A stretch of DNA of 16,175 bases from B2-G16 sp964528085 (GCA_964528085.1 CAZGRE010000032.1:1-16175), one strand, 5' to 3'; positions 5,794-13,235 are shown, counted from the first letter of the stretch. Made by a program: numbers and translations. The notes: a model not told the origin generated them from the letters alone.

Positions 5794-7617
5794 ATGTGCG
5801 GAATCATCGGGTATATCGGAACCGAGCGGGCGATTCCGATCCTCCTCGATGGGCTGCAGCGCCTCGAGTACCGCGGCTACGACTCGGCCGGGATCGCCGT
5901 GTTGCAGGGGGGGCGGATCCTCCGCTTCCGCCGCGTAGGGAAGGTCCGGGATCTCGCGGAGGAGCTGGCCGACAGCGAGGTCGAAGCGACGAGCGGGATC
6001 GGACATACCCGCTGGGCGACGCACGGTCCGCCGACGGAAGAGAACGCCCATCCCCATCTCGACTGCACCGGAAGGATCGCTGTGATCCACAACGGGATCA
6101 TCGACAACCACCTCGCCCTGCGGAACCGGCTGCAGGAGGCCGGGCATCGGTTCGCCTCGGATACGGACACCGAGGTCCTCGCCCATCTGATCGAAGAACG
6201 CTACACGGGGGATCTTCGCGCTGCGGTGAGCGGCGCCATCTCGGAAGCGGAGGGGGCGTTCGCCCTCGCGGTGATCAGCTCCGACTCACCCGATCGGCTG
6301 GTCGTCGCCCGACGGGGGAGCCCGCTCGTCGTAGCGAAGGGTAAGACGGGAAGCTATGCCTGCTCGGACATACCGGCCCTCCTCGGCGAGGCGACCGAGG
6401 TTCAGTTCCTCGCCGACGACGAATTGGCTGAACTCACCCCGGACGGGTACCGCGTCTTCAACCTCGCCGGGAAGGAGCACGTCCGGCCGCCGCACCGAGT
6501 CTCCCTCGACCCGGTTTCGATCCAGAAGGCCGGGTACAAGCACTTCATGCTGAAGGAGATCCACGAACAGGCCCGCGCGGTCGGCGAATCTATTCGAGAG
6601 AAGATGAAGGATGACCTCAAGAAGATCGAGCTTGCCCGTCTCGATCGGATCAACACGGAGTTCGATCACGTCTACCTCGTCGCCTGCGGGACGGCCTACC
6701 ACGCCGCGCTGACCGCCGAGTACCTGTGGGAAGGACTCATCCCCCTCCCGATCCAATCGATGATCGCATCTGAATTCCGCGTAAGATCGCCCCACATCAC
6801 CGACCGCACCCTCGTCGTGGCGGTCTCCCAGTCGGGGGAGACGATCGACACGTTGATGGCCGTCCGCCGCGCGCACGAGATGAACGGGACCGTCATCGCC
6901 CTCGTCAACAACGAGCGCTCGGCGATCGATCGGGAGGCGGACGCGAGCGTCTACACCCGTGTAGGGATCGAGATCGGAGTCGCTGCGACCAAGACGTTCA
7001 CCGCCCAGATCGCCGTCCTCGGCCTGATCGGCCTCTACCTCGCTCAGAAGCGTTTCGGGATGAGCGGAGAAGCGGTCAAGGAGGAGCTAGAACACCTCTC
7101 CCTCCTCCCCGGTTGGATCGCCGAGACCCTAAAGATGGAGGAGAAGGTGAAAGGACTCGCCGAGCGGCTCCATCGGGCGACGGACGTCCTCTTCCTCGCC
7201 CGCGGTCCGCTATATCCGATCGCCCTCGAAGGGGCACTGAAACTGAAGGAGATCTCCTACGTGCACGCGGAAGGGTATCCGGCCGGCGAGATGAAACACG
7301 GCCCGATCGCGCTGATCGAGGAGGAGACGCCGGTCGTCGTCCTCCTCTCCCGCGGGATCGCCTACGAGAAGGTCCTCGCCAACATGGAAGAGGTGAAGGC
7401 GCGGAAAGGGAGGGTGATCGCTGTGACCGACGCTCCGGACGACCCAGCGGTCGATCGCCTCGCCGACCACGTCCTCACCGTCCCAGCGGTTGAAGGGATC
7501 TCACGACCGATCCTGTTCACCATCCCGCTTCAGCTCCTTGCTTATCACATCGCCGTCTTGCGGGGGACGGACGTCGATCAGCCGCGGAACCTGGCGAAGA
7601 CCGTAACCGTCGAGTGA
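5794..7617 (+). CDS. glmS: Glutamine--fructose-6-phosphate aminotransferase (isomerizing)
   Basis: Makes glucosamine 6-phosphate from fructose 6-phosphate and glutamine, the entry step to UDP-GlcNAc and peptidoglycan. The 607-residue protein has an N-terminal class-II glutaminase domain starting MCGIIGYIG: Cys2 becomes the N-terminal nucleophile after Met removal. It also contains RGYDSAGIA, GHTRWATHG and HNGIIDNH. Two SIS sugar-isomerase domains follow (VACGTAYHA, SQSGETIDT, VAATKTFTAQ; then ARGPLYPIALEGALKLKEISY, EGYPAGEMKHGPIALI), and it ends with the typical DVDQPRNLAKTVTVE. An in-frame GTG at 5785 would add three residues before Met, which the Cys-nucleophile mechanism rules out, so ATG at 5794 is the start. 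It converges on pfkA, which uses the same sugar phosphate. Confidence 0.97.
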   Translation: MCGIIGYIGTERAIPILLDGLQRLEYRGYDSAGIAVLQGGRILRFRRVGKVRDLAEELADSEVEATSGIGHTRWATHGPPTEENAHPHLDCTGRIAVIHNGIIDNHLALRNRLQEAGHRFASDTDTEVLAHLIEERYTGDLRAAVSGAISEAEGAFALAVISSDSPDRLVVARRGSPLVVAKGKTGSYACSDIPALLGEATEVQFLADDELAELTPDGYRVFNLAGKEHVRPPHRVSLDPVSIQKAGYKHFMLKEIHEQARAVGESIREKMKDDLKKIELARLDRINTEFDHVYLVACGTAYHAALTAEYLWEGLIPLPIQSMIASEFRVRSPHITDRTLVVAVSQSGETIDTLMAVRRAHEMNGTVIALVNNERSAIDREADASVYTRVGIEIGVAATKTFTAQIAVLGLIGLYLAQKRFGMSGEAVKEELEHLSLLPGWIAETLKMEEKVKGLAERLHRATDVLFLARGPLYPIALEGALKLKEISYVHAEGYPAGEMKHGPIALIEEETPVVVLLSRGIAYEKVLANMEEVKARKGRVIAVTDAPDDPAVDRLADHVLTVPAVEGISRPILFTIPLQLLAYHIAVLRGTDVDQPRNLAKTVTVE

Positions 7618-7630
7618 GGGGTTCTTCCGT

Positions 7631-8614
7631 TCAATGGGCGAGGACGCCCACCAGCCGGTAGAGGTCAAGATCGACGTTCCCGGGCTCTTCATCCATCGCT
7701 GAGAGGGGGACGGCCACGACCTTATCCCTATCCAAGCCGGCGAACACCCCCCCCCGCCCCTCGGCGAGCCAAGAGACCGCCCCCTCGGCGAGCCGGCAGG
7801 CGAGGATCCGATCGAATGCCGTCGGTGAGCCGCCGCGTTGCACGTGCCCAAGGATCGTAACCCGCGTCTCTACCGCCCCCGTCCCCTCCAGATGAGCGGC
7901 GATCGTCCGGCCTGACGACTCCCCGTTGAGCGGGCGGTCCGTCGGGGAGAACCCCTCGGCGACGACGATGATCGAATGGTGCTTCCCCCTTCGCAGTCCC
8001 GCCTTCACCGACTCGGCGACATCGCTCAACGAGAGCGGGACCTCGGGGATGAGGACGACCTCGGCCCCACCGGCGAGCCCCCCCATCAGCGCGATGTAAC
8101 CCGATTTTCGTCCCATCACCTCGACGACGAACGCCCTCCCATGAGAGATCGCCGTATCGCGAATCCGGTTCAGGCTTTCGACGACCGTGTTCAGGGCGGT
8201 ATCGACCCCCATCGCCATCACCGTCTGGGGGATGTCGTTGTCGATCGAGGCAGGGATCCCGACCGCATTCACCCCTTGTTCATGCAGCCAGCGCGCACCG
8301 CAGAGGGATCCATTACCACCGATGACGATCAGACCATCGAGAGAGGTTCGGATCTGCTCTAATGCCTTCGCCCGTCCCTCCGGCGTGAGGAACGCAGCGG
8401 AGCGCGCCGTCCGGAGGATCGTCCCGCCGCGCTCGATGATCCCGCCGACCGCACGGTTGTCGAGGGGGAGGAAGTCGCCCGCGATCAGCCCATCGAACCC
8501 CCGGCGGACGCCGATCATCTCCAGGCCGCGCTCGGTCCCGCAACGGACCGCCGCCCGGATAGCAGCGTTCATCCCAGGGGCATCCCCACCGCTCGTCAGA
8601 ATCCCGATTCGCAT
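7631..8614 (-). CDS. pfkA: 6-phosphofructokinase with altered nucleotide-site residues
   Basis: Phosphorylates fructose 6-phosphate to the 1,6-bisphosphate. Length 327 is normal for the bacterial PfkA type. Conserved parts: ILTSGGDAPGMNAAIR (5-20), TARSAAF (69-75), IDNDI (124-128, Asp125 the catalytic base), MGRKSGYIAL (167-176), GKHHSIIVVAEG, and ETRVTILGHVQRGGSP with the effector/substrate arginines. Two positions are odd. The usual IGGDGS is IGGNGS, with Asn101 where the Mg-ATP-binding Asp sits. The usual TIDND is SIDND, with Ser123 for Thr. The enzyme is probably active, but phosphate-donor preference (ATP or pyrophosphate) cannot be read with confidence. The ATG at 8612-8614 has no SD; a TATTCT lies seven bases before it. 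It follows the glycosyltransferase by 39 bases and may also be expressed from that operon. Confidence 0.92.
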   Translation of the reverse strand: MRIGILTSGGDAPGMNAAIRAAVRCGTERGLEMIGVRRGFDGLIAGDFLPLDNRAVGGIIERGGTILRTARSAAFLTPEGRAKALEQIRTSLDGLIVIGGNGSLCGARWLHEQGVNAVGIPASIDNDIPQTVMAMGVDTALNTVVESLNRIRDTAISHGRAFVVEVMGRKSGYIALMGGLAGGAEVVLIPEVPLSLSDVAESVKAGLRRGKHHSIIVVAEGFSPTDRPLNGESSGRTIAAHLEGTGAVETRVTILGHVQRGGSPTAFDRILACRLAEGAVSWLAEGRGGVFAGLDRDKVVAVPLSAMDEEPGNVDLDLYRLVGVLAH

Positions 8615-8621
8615 GGCTCGC

Positions 8622-8627
8622 AGAATA
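8622..8627 (-). promoter_or_regulatory. Possible -10 element for pfkA (weak)
   Basis: On the minus strand, TATTCT (four of six) ends seven bases before the pfkA ATG. This spacing would give a leaderless mRNA, and there is no SD to offer instead. No acceptable -35 is seen at 16-18 bases, so this is a suggestion resting on position and the lack of an SD. Confidence 0.3.
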
Positions 8628-8653
8628 ACCGAAAACCTACAAAAGAGAAACCC

Positions 8654-9802
8654 CTATGAAGGAATCAACCTCCCGGCGAGGGCCCTCTCGAAGATCTCAA
8701 CGAGACGGCGGGCCGAGTTGCCGATCGACATCCTCTTCGCTTCCAGGAGCGCCCCTTGGCTGAGGCGGGAGTAGAACTCCCGATCGAAGAGGAGCTCAAG
8801 GGCGGCGCGGGCGAACGCTTCCTCATCCTCAGGGACGAGAACCCCGCTCAATCCGTCCTTGACGACGTCGCTCACCCCAAGGGCAGCGACCGCCACCGCC
8901 GGCGTCCCTCCGGCCATCGCCTCGACGAGGACCAACCCCTGCGTCTCGGCCTTGGAAGAGAAGAGGAATAGATCGGCCGACCTGTAAAGATCGACCAGCC
9001 GCCGCCGATCGAGGAAGCCGGTGAAGCGGACCGCCCCTTTCAGACCGAGCTTCTCCACCTCCTCCTCGAGGCCTACCTTGAGCGGTCCATCCCCGGCGAT
9101 CACGAGGACCGCCCGGGGGTCGGAGCTGCGGATCCGGCCGAACGCCCGCAGCAAGAAGGAAAGGTTCTTCTCCCCGGAGAGCCGGCCGGCATAGAGGCAG
9201 AGGTGCGCCTCCTTCGGGATCCCGAGGGACTCCCGCGGATCCCAGGCCGCCGGACGCTCGTACAGCGAGAGAGGGGGGCCGAACGGAACGACATACATCG
9301 GCGTGCGGACGCCGTACCGCCTGAGCTCATCGTAGATCGACTGCGTCGGTACGGTGACCGCTGTAGCCCGGTTACACATGAGGGCCGAGTAGACCTCAGC
9401 CGCCTTCACCGGCGGGCGGAGGGGGCGGGGGACGTAGTGGCGAAGGGCGCTCAGGTAGGTGTGGTATGTCTGGATGTGCGGGATCCCGTAGTGATGCGCC
9501 GTCACCATCGCCACATAGGCGAGCGAAAACGGCGTATGACTGTGGACGACCTCCAGATCGCGCAGGCTCCGGACGGCGGCGCGGTTATACGGGAGCGCCA
9601 TCCTCGCCGTCTTGTAGGTGAAGACAGGCCCGGCGCGAAACCTGAACGTCCGCGGTTCATCCTCCATCGGGCGGTCGTAACGGGGGGCGTAGACGTACGT
9701 CAGATGCCCGAGCCGCTCGAGCTCCTCGCGTAGCCAATGGACCGCCGTGGTCACGCCGCTGATCTCGGGGAGGTACGCATCCGTGAACAGCCCTATCCTC
9801 AT
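8654..9802 (-). CDS. Glycosyltransferase family 4 (GT-B), lipid- or glycan-type
   Basis: A 382-residue retaining GT-B enzyme of family GT4. The N-terminal acceptor domain starts MRIGLFTDAYLPEISGV (1-17), followed by HSHTPFSLAYVA (87-98) and HTYLSALRHYVP (114-125). The C-terminal nucleotide-sugar domain has AGRLSGEKN (205-213, Arg207 and Lys212 contacting phosphates), VIAGDGP (234-240) and the EX7E signature ETQGLVLVE (Glu286, Glu294). No transmembrane segment is obvious. The N-terminus and HTY loop resemble diacylglycerol alpha-glucosyltransferases and related GT4 enzymes, so glycolipid synthesis is a reasonable but unproven guess. The frame extends nine codons upstream, but ATG at 9800-9802 has GGAGGGGG just before it and forms an ATGA overlap with the amidohydrolase stop, so the two are translationally coupled. 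Confidence 0.9.
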   Translation of the reverse strand: MRIGLFTDAYLPEISGVTTAVHWLREELERLGHLTYVYAPRYDRPMEDEPRTFRFRAGPVFTYKTARMALPYNRAAVRSLRDLEVVHSHTPFSLAYVAMVTAHHYGIPHIQTYHTYLSALRHYVPRPLRPPVKAAEVYSALMCNRATAVTVPTQSIYDELRRYGVRTPMYVVPFGPPLSLYERPAAWDPRESLGIPKEAHLCLYAGRLSGEKNLSFLLRAFGRIRSSDPRAVLVIAGDGPLKVGLEEEVEKLGLKGAVRFTGFLDRRRLVDLYRSADLFLFSSKAETQGLVLVEAMAGGTPAVAVAALGVSDVVKDGLSGVLVPEDEEAFARAALELLFDREFYSRLSQGALLEAKRMSIGNSARRLVEIFERALAGRLIPS

Positions 9803-11307
9803 CCGTCCCCCTCCAGCGAATAGACGCACACCCCCCCGACGAAGGTCATCTCCACCCGCCTCTCGTTGACCTCTCCCAAAGATAGGGATGGATCCTCGTC
9901 CAACACGACGAGATCGGCGAGGAACCCCTCCTCGATCCTCCCCTTCACCCGCTCTTCGAACCCGATCCGCGCACCGCCTTCGGTGTAGGAGGATATAGCC
10001 TCAGCGAGGGTGAGCCGCTGCGTCGGATAGGGGGCGTTCACCGCTGAGTGGATCCCGTAAAGCGGCGATATCGGCATCCCGTCCGAACCGAACGCAAGCG
10101 GGATCCGCTCATCGACGATCGACCTGAGCGGGTTGCTCGCGGCATCGCGCTCAGCCCCGAGGCGCTCGACGTACATCCTCCCCTCCCCCGACCAGTTCCC
10201 GATGAAATTCGGCTGCATGGAGAGACATAGGCCGAGCCTTTTCACGCTCTCTATCTGTCCGGGTCCCGGAAGCTCGAAGTGCTCGATCCGGTTCCGCAGC
10301 TCGGCGGGATCATTGAACGCCGAGTAGGCGCGGAGTACCTGGTCTATCGCCCGATCCCCGATCGCATGGACCGCCGCTTGGTAACCGATCCTTGTGGCAG
10401 AAGAAAGCAGTTGGAAGAGCTCCTCATCGGCGTAGTTTAGAATCCCGTTCCCCCCCGAGGGATATGCTTCTGCGACCGCTGCGCTCCCCGCCCCGATCGA
10501 ACCGTCGGTGAAGACCTTCACCCCCAAGAACCGGAACCACCGATCGTTCTCACACCGCGCGATCCTCTCTATCTCGGATGGGGAACCGACCGTCTGATAG
10601 ACGCCGATCCGGAGGAGGTCCCTCCCCCGCCGTTCGAACAGGACGGGGACGCGAGCGGGTTTTTCCATCGTGTGAACCGTCGTCACCCCCAACCGGTGAC
10701 AGAGCCGGGCGGCGGCGGAGAGGGCATCGGCGAGGGTGCTCGGATCGGGCTCGATAGCCTCAAGGAGGGCCCATGCCGCTCCCTCGCGGAGGATCCCTCC
10801 CTCCGGATCGAACAGATCCGAGCCGGGATCGAGGAGGGCGGAAGCGGCACGGAGCCCGGCGCGGTTCAGGACGATCATGTGCCCGTCCATCCGGATAGCG
10901 CCGAGGGGGGAGTCGGGGGAGACCCGATCGAGCTCCTCCCTCGTCAGGTAGGATGCATCATCCCACCGGCTCTCATCCCATCCCTCGCCGATCACCCATT
11001 CACCCTGCCGCAGCTTCACCTCGTCCCTGAGGGCGGAGAGGGCCTCATCACGGGAGAGGCCGGAAAGATCGACCCGCCAACCGATCTCGCGCAGCCCCGC
11101 ATCGAGCAGATGGACGTGCGCGTCGATGAACCCGGGGAGGACCGGCCGGCCGGAGAGATCGATCGTCTCCCTCCTCTGAATACCGAGGGAGGCGATCCTC
11201 CCCTCCCCGACGGCGAGGATCCGACCGCCGCCTATGGCAATCGAATCCTCCCTCCTATCCGGGAGGAGCAACCCGCGCTTGAGGATCAGTCCGGCCTCCA
11301 TCTCCAC
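9799..11307 (-). CDS. Amidohydrolase family 3 (YtcJ/NfdA-like) metal-dependent hydrolase
   Basis: A 502-residue cytoplasmic TIM-barrel hydrolase of the amidohydrolase superfamily. Family-3 landmarks in order: a composite N-terminal beta domain; LPGFIDAHVHLLDAG (57-71, metal ligands His64 and His66); KVFTDGSIGAG (264-274, Lys264 the likely carbamylated bridging residue); VHAIGDRAI (313-321, His314); RIEHFELP (340-347, His343); and FGSDGMP (406-412, Asp409 the catalytic Asp). DLVVLDEDP closes the C-terminal sandwich. Known relatives act on N-formyl or other amide substrates, but specificity cannot be inferred. The start is GTG at 11305-11307, with GGAGGGGG about eight bases upstream; the ATG two codons in would leave that SD too far away. 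It follows the lipoprotein gene by 24 bases and overlaps the glycosyltransferase. Confidence 0.88.
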   Translation of the reverse strand: MEMEAGLILKRGLLLPDRREDSIAIGGGRILAVGEGRIASLGIQRRETIDLSGRPVLPGFIDAHVHLLDAGLREIGWRVDLSGLSRDEALSALRDEVKLRQGEWVIGEGWDESRWDDASYLTREELDRVSPDSPLGAIRMDGHMIVLNRAGLRAASALLDPGSDLFDPEGGILREGAAWALLEAIEPDPSTLADALSAAARLCHRLGVTTVHTMEKPARVPVLFERRGRDLLRIGVYQTVGSPSEIERIARCENDRWFRFLGVKVFTDGSIGAGSAAVAEAYPSGGNGILNYADEELFQLLSSATRIGYQAAVHAIGDRAIDQVLRAYSAFNDPAELRNRIEHFELPGPGQIESVKRLGLCLSMQPNFIGNWSGEGRMYVERLGAERDAASNPLRSIVDERIPLAFGSDGMPISPLYGIHSAVNAPYPTQRLTLAEAISSYTEGGARIGFEERVKGRIEEGFLADLVVLDEDPSLSLGEVNERRVEMTFVGGVCVYSLEGDG

Positions 11308-11331
11308 CCGGGAACCCCCTCCGCCGTCCCC

Positions 11332-12399
11332 CTACTTCTGAATCGTAAGCCCGGCGATCTTCGTCCCAGGGAATCCTGTGATCTTCTCGCCTGTTTTCAT
11401 CCCGGTTGCCGGATCGATCTGCACGATCTCATGACGATAAGCGTCGGCGACCCACAGGAACCCATCGTACCATGCGATCGCCGAGACAGGGAAGACCGAG
11501 GGATCGAGGGGTATGGGATCGCCGGTCACCTCGAGCTGAACCCCGGAGAGTATGTCAGAGGCGGGGATGATCTCGATCTCGTAGAGGAGCTGCGTATCCC
11601 CCTCCAGGTACCAGAGAGAGCCGGCCGGGCCGGACCCCTCCGCCCAATCCAGCCCTTGAGGGGCATACAGGAACGCCTCGTTCCCCACCTGCTGCGAGGC
11701 GTGGAAGTAGTTCGTCCCGAACGACCCGAGGACCTGGAAGCTCGTCGGGTTGAGCTCGTAGATCTTCCCGCTCAAGCCGTCGACATGCCAGACCCGCTCG
11801 GGCTCCGCCGCCCCGTACGTCAGCTGGAGCGGATCCTGCGCCGGCGCCGAGTGCTCGGCAGCGACCGCCCCTGTCTCAGGATCGACCCGGAAGATCCGCT
11901 GGAACCCATCCCCCTGGCAGACGACGTACAGCACCCAGTCCCCGTTGAACAGGGCGGCAGCGATCCCACGCGGCCGCGGAGCTGGGGAGGGGAACGAGGC
12001 GAGCTCGTTTCCTTCCATGTCGAGCTTGTAGATCCGAGCGAGGTTCTCGTCGGTCAGCCAGACGGCCGGCCCGACCTCAATCTCTACCGAGTCGCTCCTC
12101 GTCCTGCCGGAGGCGTCGCGAACCGTCAACGTGAGCGTGTAGCTCCCCGCATGCTTGTACGTGTAGGATCCGGCCTCTCCGTACCACTCATCCCCCGTTC
12201 CGAATGTCCAGTGGTAGGTGCTTATCCCCCCTGAACCGCTCGAGGAAGAACCATCGAATTCGATCGTGAACGGAACGATCCCCTCAGTCCCGCTGACCTC
12301 GATCACCGCATCAGTGCTCGAAAAAAGGGCGCATCCGAACAGACCGAGCGGGAGGGCGAGGAGGACCACCGCCAGCAACCAGAAGCGCATCTTTTTCAT
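11332..12399 (-). CDS. Exported lipoprotein with PKD domain and beta-propeller-like C-terminus
   Basis: A 355-residue surface or periplasmic lipoprotein. Signal: MKKMRF, hydrophobic core WLLAVVLLALPLGL, then LFGC with Cys23 as the lipidation site. Residues 31-109 form one PKD (Ig-like) domain: IVPFTIEFDGSSSSGS, YHWTFGTGDEW, GSYTYKHAGSYTLTLTVRDASG, VEIEV. From about residue 112 there are repeated 'WLTDENLARIYKLDMEG', 'RIFRVDPETGAV', 'KIYELNPTSFQVLGSF' and 'EIVQIDPATGMKTGEK' units, typical of blades in an SMP-30/NHL-type beta propeller. Function unknown; binding of a glycan or protein is plausible. The frame is open upstream to 12507, but ATG at 12397-12399 starts the signal peptide and has AAGGAGGG upstream. 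First gene of the operon running to the glycosyltransferase or pfkA. Confidence 0.85.
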   Translation of the reverse strand: MKKMRFWLLAVVLLALPLGLFGCALFSSTDAVIEVSGTEGIVPFTIEFDGSSSSGSGGISTYHWTFGTGDEWYGEAGSYTYKHAGSYTLTLTVRDASGRTRSDSVEIEVGPAVWLTDENLARIYKLDMEGNELASFPSPAPRPRGIAAALFNGDWVLYVVCQGDGFQRIFRVDPETGAVAAEHSAPAQDPLQLTYGAAEPERVWHVDGLSGKIYELNPTSFQVLGSFGTNYFHASQQVGNEAFLYAPQGLDWAEGSGPAGSLWYLEGDTQLLYEIEIIPASDILSGVQLEVTGDPIPLDPSVFPVSAIAWYDGFLWVADAYRHEIVQIDPATGMKTGEKITGFPGTKIAGLTIQK

Positions 12400-12426
12400 A
12401 TTTTCTAACTCCCTCCTTTCAATCGG

Positions 12427-12435
12427 ATTGTACCA
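12427..12435 (-). promoter_or_regulatory. Extended -10 promoter of the lipoprotein operon
   Basis: On the minus strand TGGTACAAT is an extended -10 (TG, one base, then TACAAT with five of six matches). A -35 at normal spacing is poor, which extended -10 promoters tolerate. Predicted start is about 12420, leaving a short leader with AAGGAGGG. The rest of 12436-12645 is AT-richer than its surroundings (notably 12480-12545). No gene or confident promoter for the next plus-strand gene is seen there. Confidence 0.55.
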
Positions 12436-12645
12436 CGAGGCGAACGCGGAATAATAAACGCCATCGATGCCCGGTTCAGAATAGGGTTTACCTCCAATCA
12501 TTTCCATATTCTTTGCATTTTAATTCGTGCTTATTACCTTGGACTTCCTCCGTTCTTCTAGTACCCTATCCCCAGTTAACGATCCGGAGAAAAGGTAACG
12601 CATCAAAACGAAACTCTTTACGGAGAAGAGAGGGGGTGAACACTA

Positions 12646-12819
12646 ATGGCCAAGAAGGAGATCCTGGACAAGCTGTCGATCTACATCCCGCAGAAGAAAA
12701 TGGAGCAGAGGCCGGTCGAACGGCTTATCCGTCTCGGCGAGAAACTCGACCGCTCGGTCAACTACCTCGTCGTCGATGCGATCCTGAAGTACCTCGATCG
12801 CGAGGAGAAGAAGCTCTAA
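12646..12819 (+). CDS. Small ribbon-helix-helix (CopG/MetJ-type) DNA-binding protein
   Basis: A 57-residue protein. Residues 8-15 (DKLSIYIP) form the short DNA-contacting strand. VERLIRLGEKLDRSVNYLVVDAILKYLDREE (24-54) gives two helices separated by the turn LDRSVNYL, as in CopG/Arc-like repressors, where 'S.N.LV..AI..YL' is typical. Such proteins bind DNA as dimers, often as antitoxins or autorepressors. No toxin gene lies on either side, so a stand-alone regulator is more likely. The ATG is preceded by AGGGGGTGA, a strong SD. Its codon use matches the neighbours. The gene stands alone between a divergent lipoprotein gene and a strong terminator. Confidence 0.8.
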   Translation: MAKKEILDKLSIYIPQKKMEQRPVERLIRLGEKLDRSVNYLVVDAILKYLDREEKKL

Positions 12820-12846
12820 CGACCGGGTACCTGGACTTGCATATAT

Positions 12847-12880
12847 GAAGCGAGAAGCCCTCTAGAGGGCTTCTCGCTTC
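12847..12880 (+). terminator. Perfect 34-nt palindrome, likely terminator
   Basis: GAAGCGAGAAGCCCTC is followed by TA and its exact reverse complement, a 16-bp perfect stem. It begins 27 bases after the stop of the ribbon-helix-helix gene and is followed by TTCGTTCGG, only a modest T stretch. It is the most stable hairpin I found in the window. Being a full palindrome, it could also act on the other strand or bind a dimeric protein. Confidence 0.7.
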
Positions 12881-13196
12881 TTCGTTCGGCCGCGATAGAA
12901 GACAAGTCGCGCGATTCAGCGAAAAGACGCAGCGAAGGCGGGGGACTCGGGCGATGCGCTCACGCTTCCCAGGGCGACCTGCGTTAGGTGCGGATCATCC
13001 TTCGCCGGGCCCGCCTTCACCGCGTCTACAAGGAGGTGCTCTATCCCGCTCATCGGCGCCACCCGGAGATCGGCCGATGAACGTGATATCGGTTACCTAG
13101 GACAATCGAACGCCCGATCTCTTGCCTTGTCCAATCCATCGATCACCCGGCGGAAGGGCAACGCTCACCGGACGAGGGGACCGCTGTCCCATATGG
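12881..13196. other. Intergenic stretch without a convincing gene
   Basis: About 355 bases separate the terminator from the next start codon. Contents: one 45-codon minus-strand open frame at 12916-13053 (MSGIEHLLVDAVKAG..., third-position G/C bias like real genes, only a weak GGGTGG before its ATG), which I cannot assign to a family. There is also an inverted repeat GAAGGCGGG (12934-12942) with CCCGCCTTC (13010-13018), with a competing pairing of GCGAAGG (12932-12938) to CCTTCGC (12999-13005). It may be a decayed gene, a tiny gene or a structured RNA. I recognise no standard ncRNA signature. Confidence 0.4.
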
Positions 13197-13226
13197 TTAC
13201 CATTCGGGAGAGCCTCGCCGTATAAT
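13197..13226 (+). promoter_or_regulatory. Promoter of the phosphatase-cupin-mnmA operon, predicting a leaderless mRNA
   Basis: On the plus strand: TTACCA (13197-13202, four of six), an 18-base spacer and a perfect TATAAT (13221-13226). The ATG at 13236 lies nine bases after the -10. The predicted transcript therefore starts at or just before the start codon, and there is no SD after the -10. Confidence 0.65.
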
Positions 13227-13235
13227 CGATCCCCT

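Noticed and set aside
10672..12234. 520-codon open frame on the plus strand, opposite the amidohydrolase and lipoprotein genes
   Set aside because: Its translation is low-complexity, rich in Arg, Pro, Gly and Glu, as expected from the complement of GC-rich genes. The opposite strand carries clear family motifs, a signal peptide and SD sites.
12400..12507. 36-codon extension of the PKD lipoprotein
   Set aside because: It would place the signal peptide internally and covers the promoter and SD; the ATG at 12397-12399 directly begins a normal lipoprotein signal.
12602..12646. Leader-peptide-like frame overlapping the ribbon-helix-helix start as TAATG, preceded by GGAGAAAAGG
   Set aside because: Its only possible start would be ATC; without ATG, GTG or TTG I do not call it, although the overlap is neat.
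13122..13235. 38-codon N-terminal extension of the phosphatase-superfamily gene
   Set aside because: It contains a consensus -10 and an acceptable -35, has no SD, and its translation (many Pro, Arg, Gly) does not look like a domain or signal peptide.
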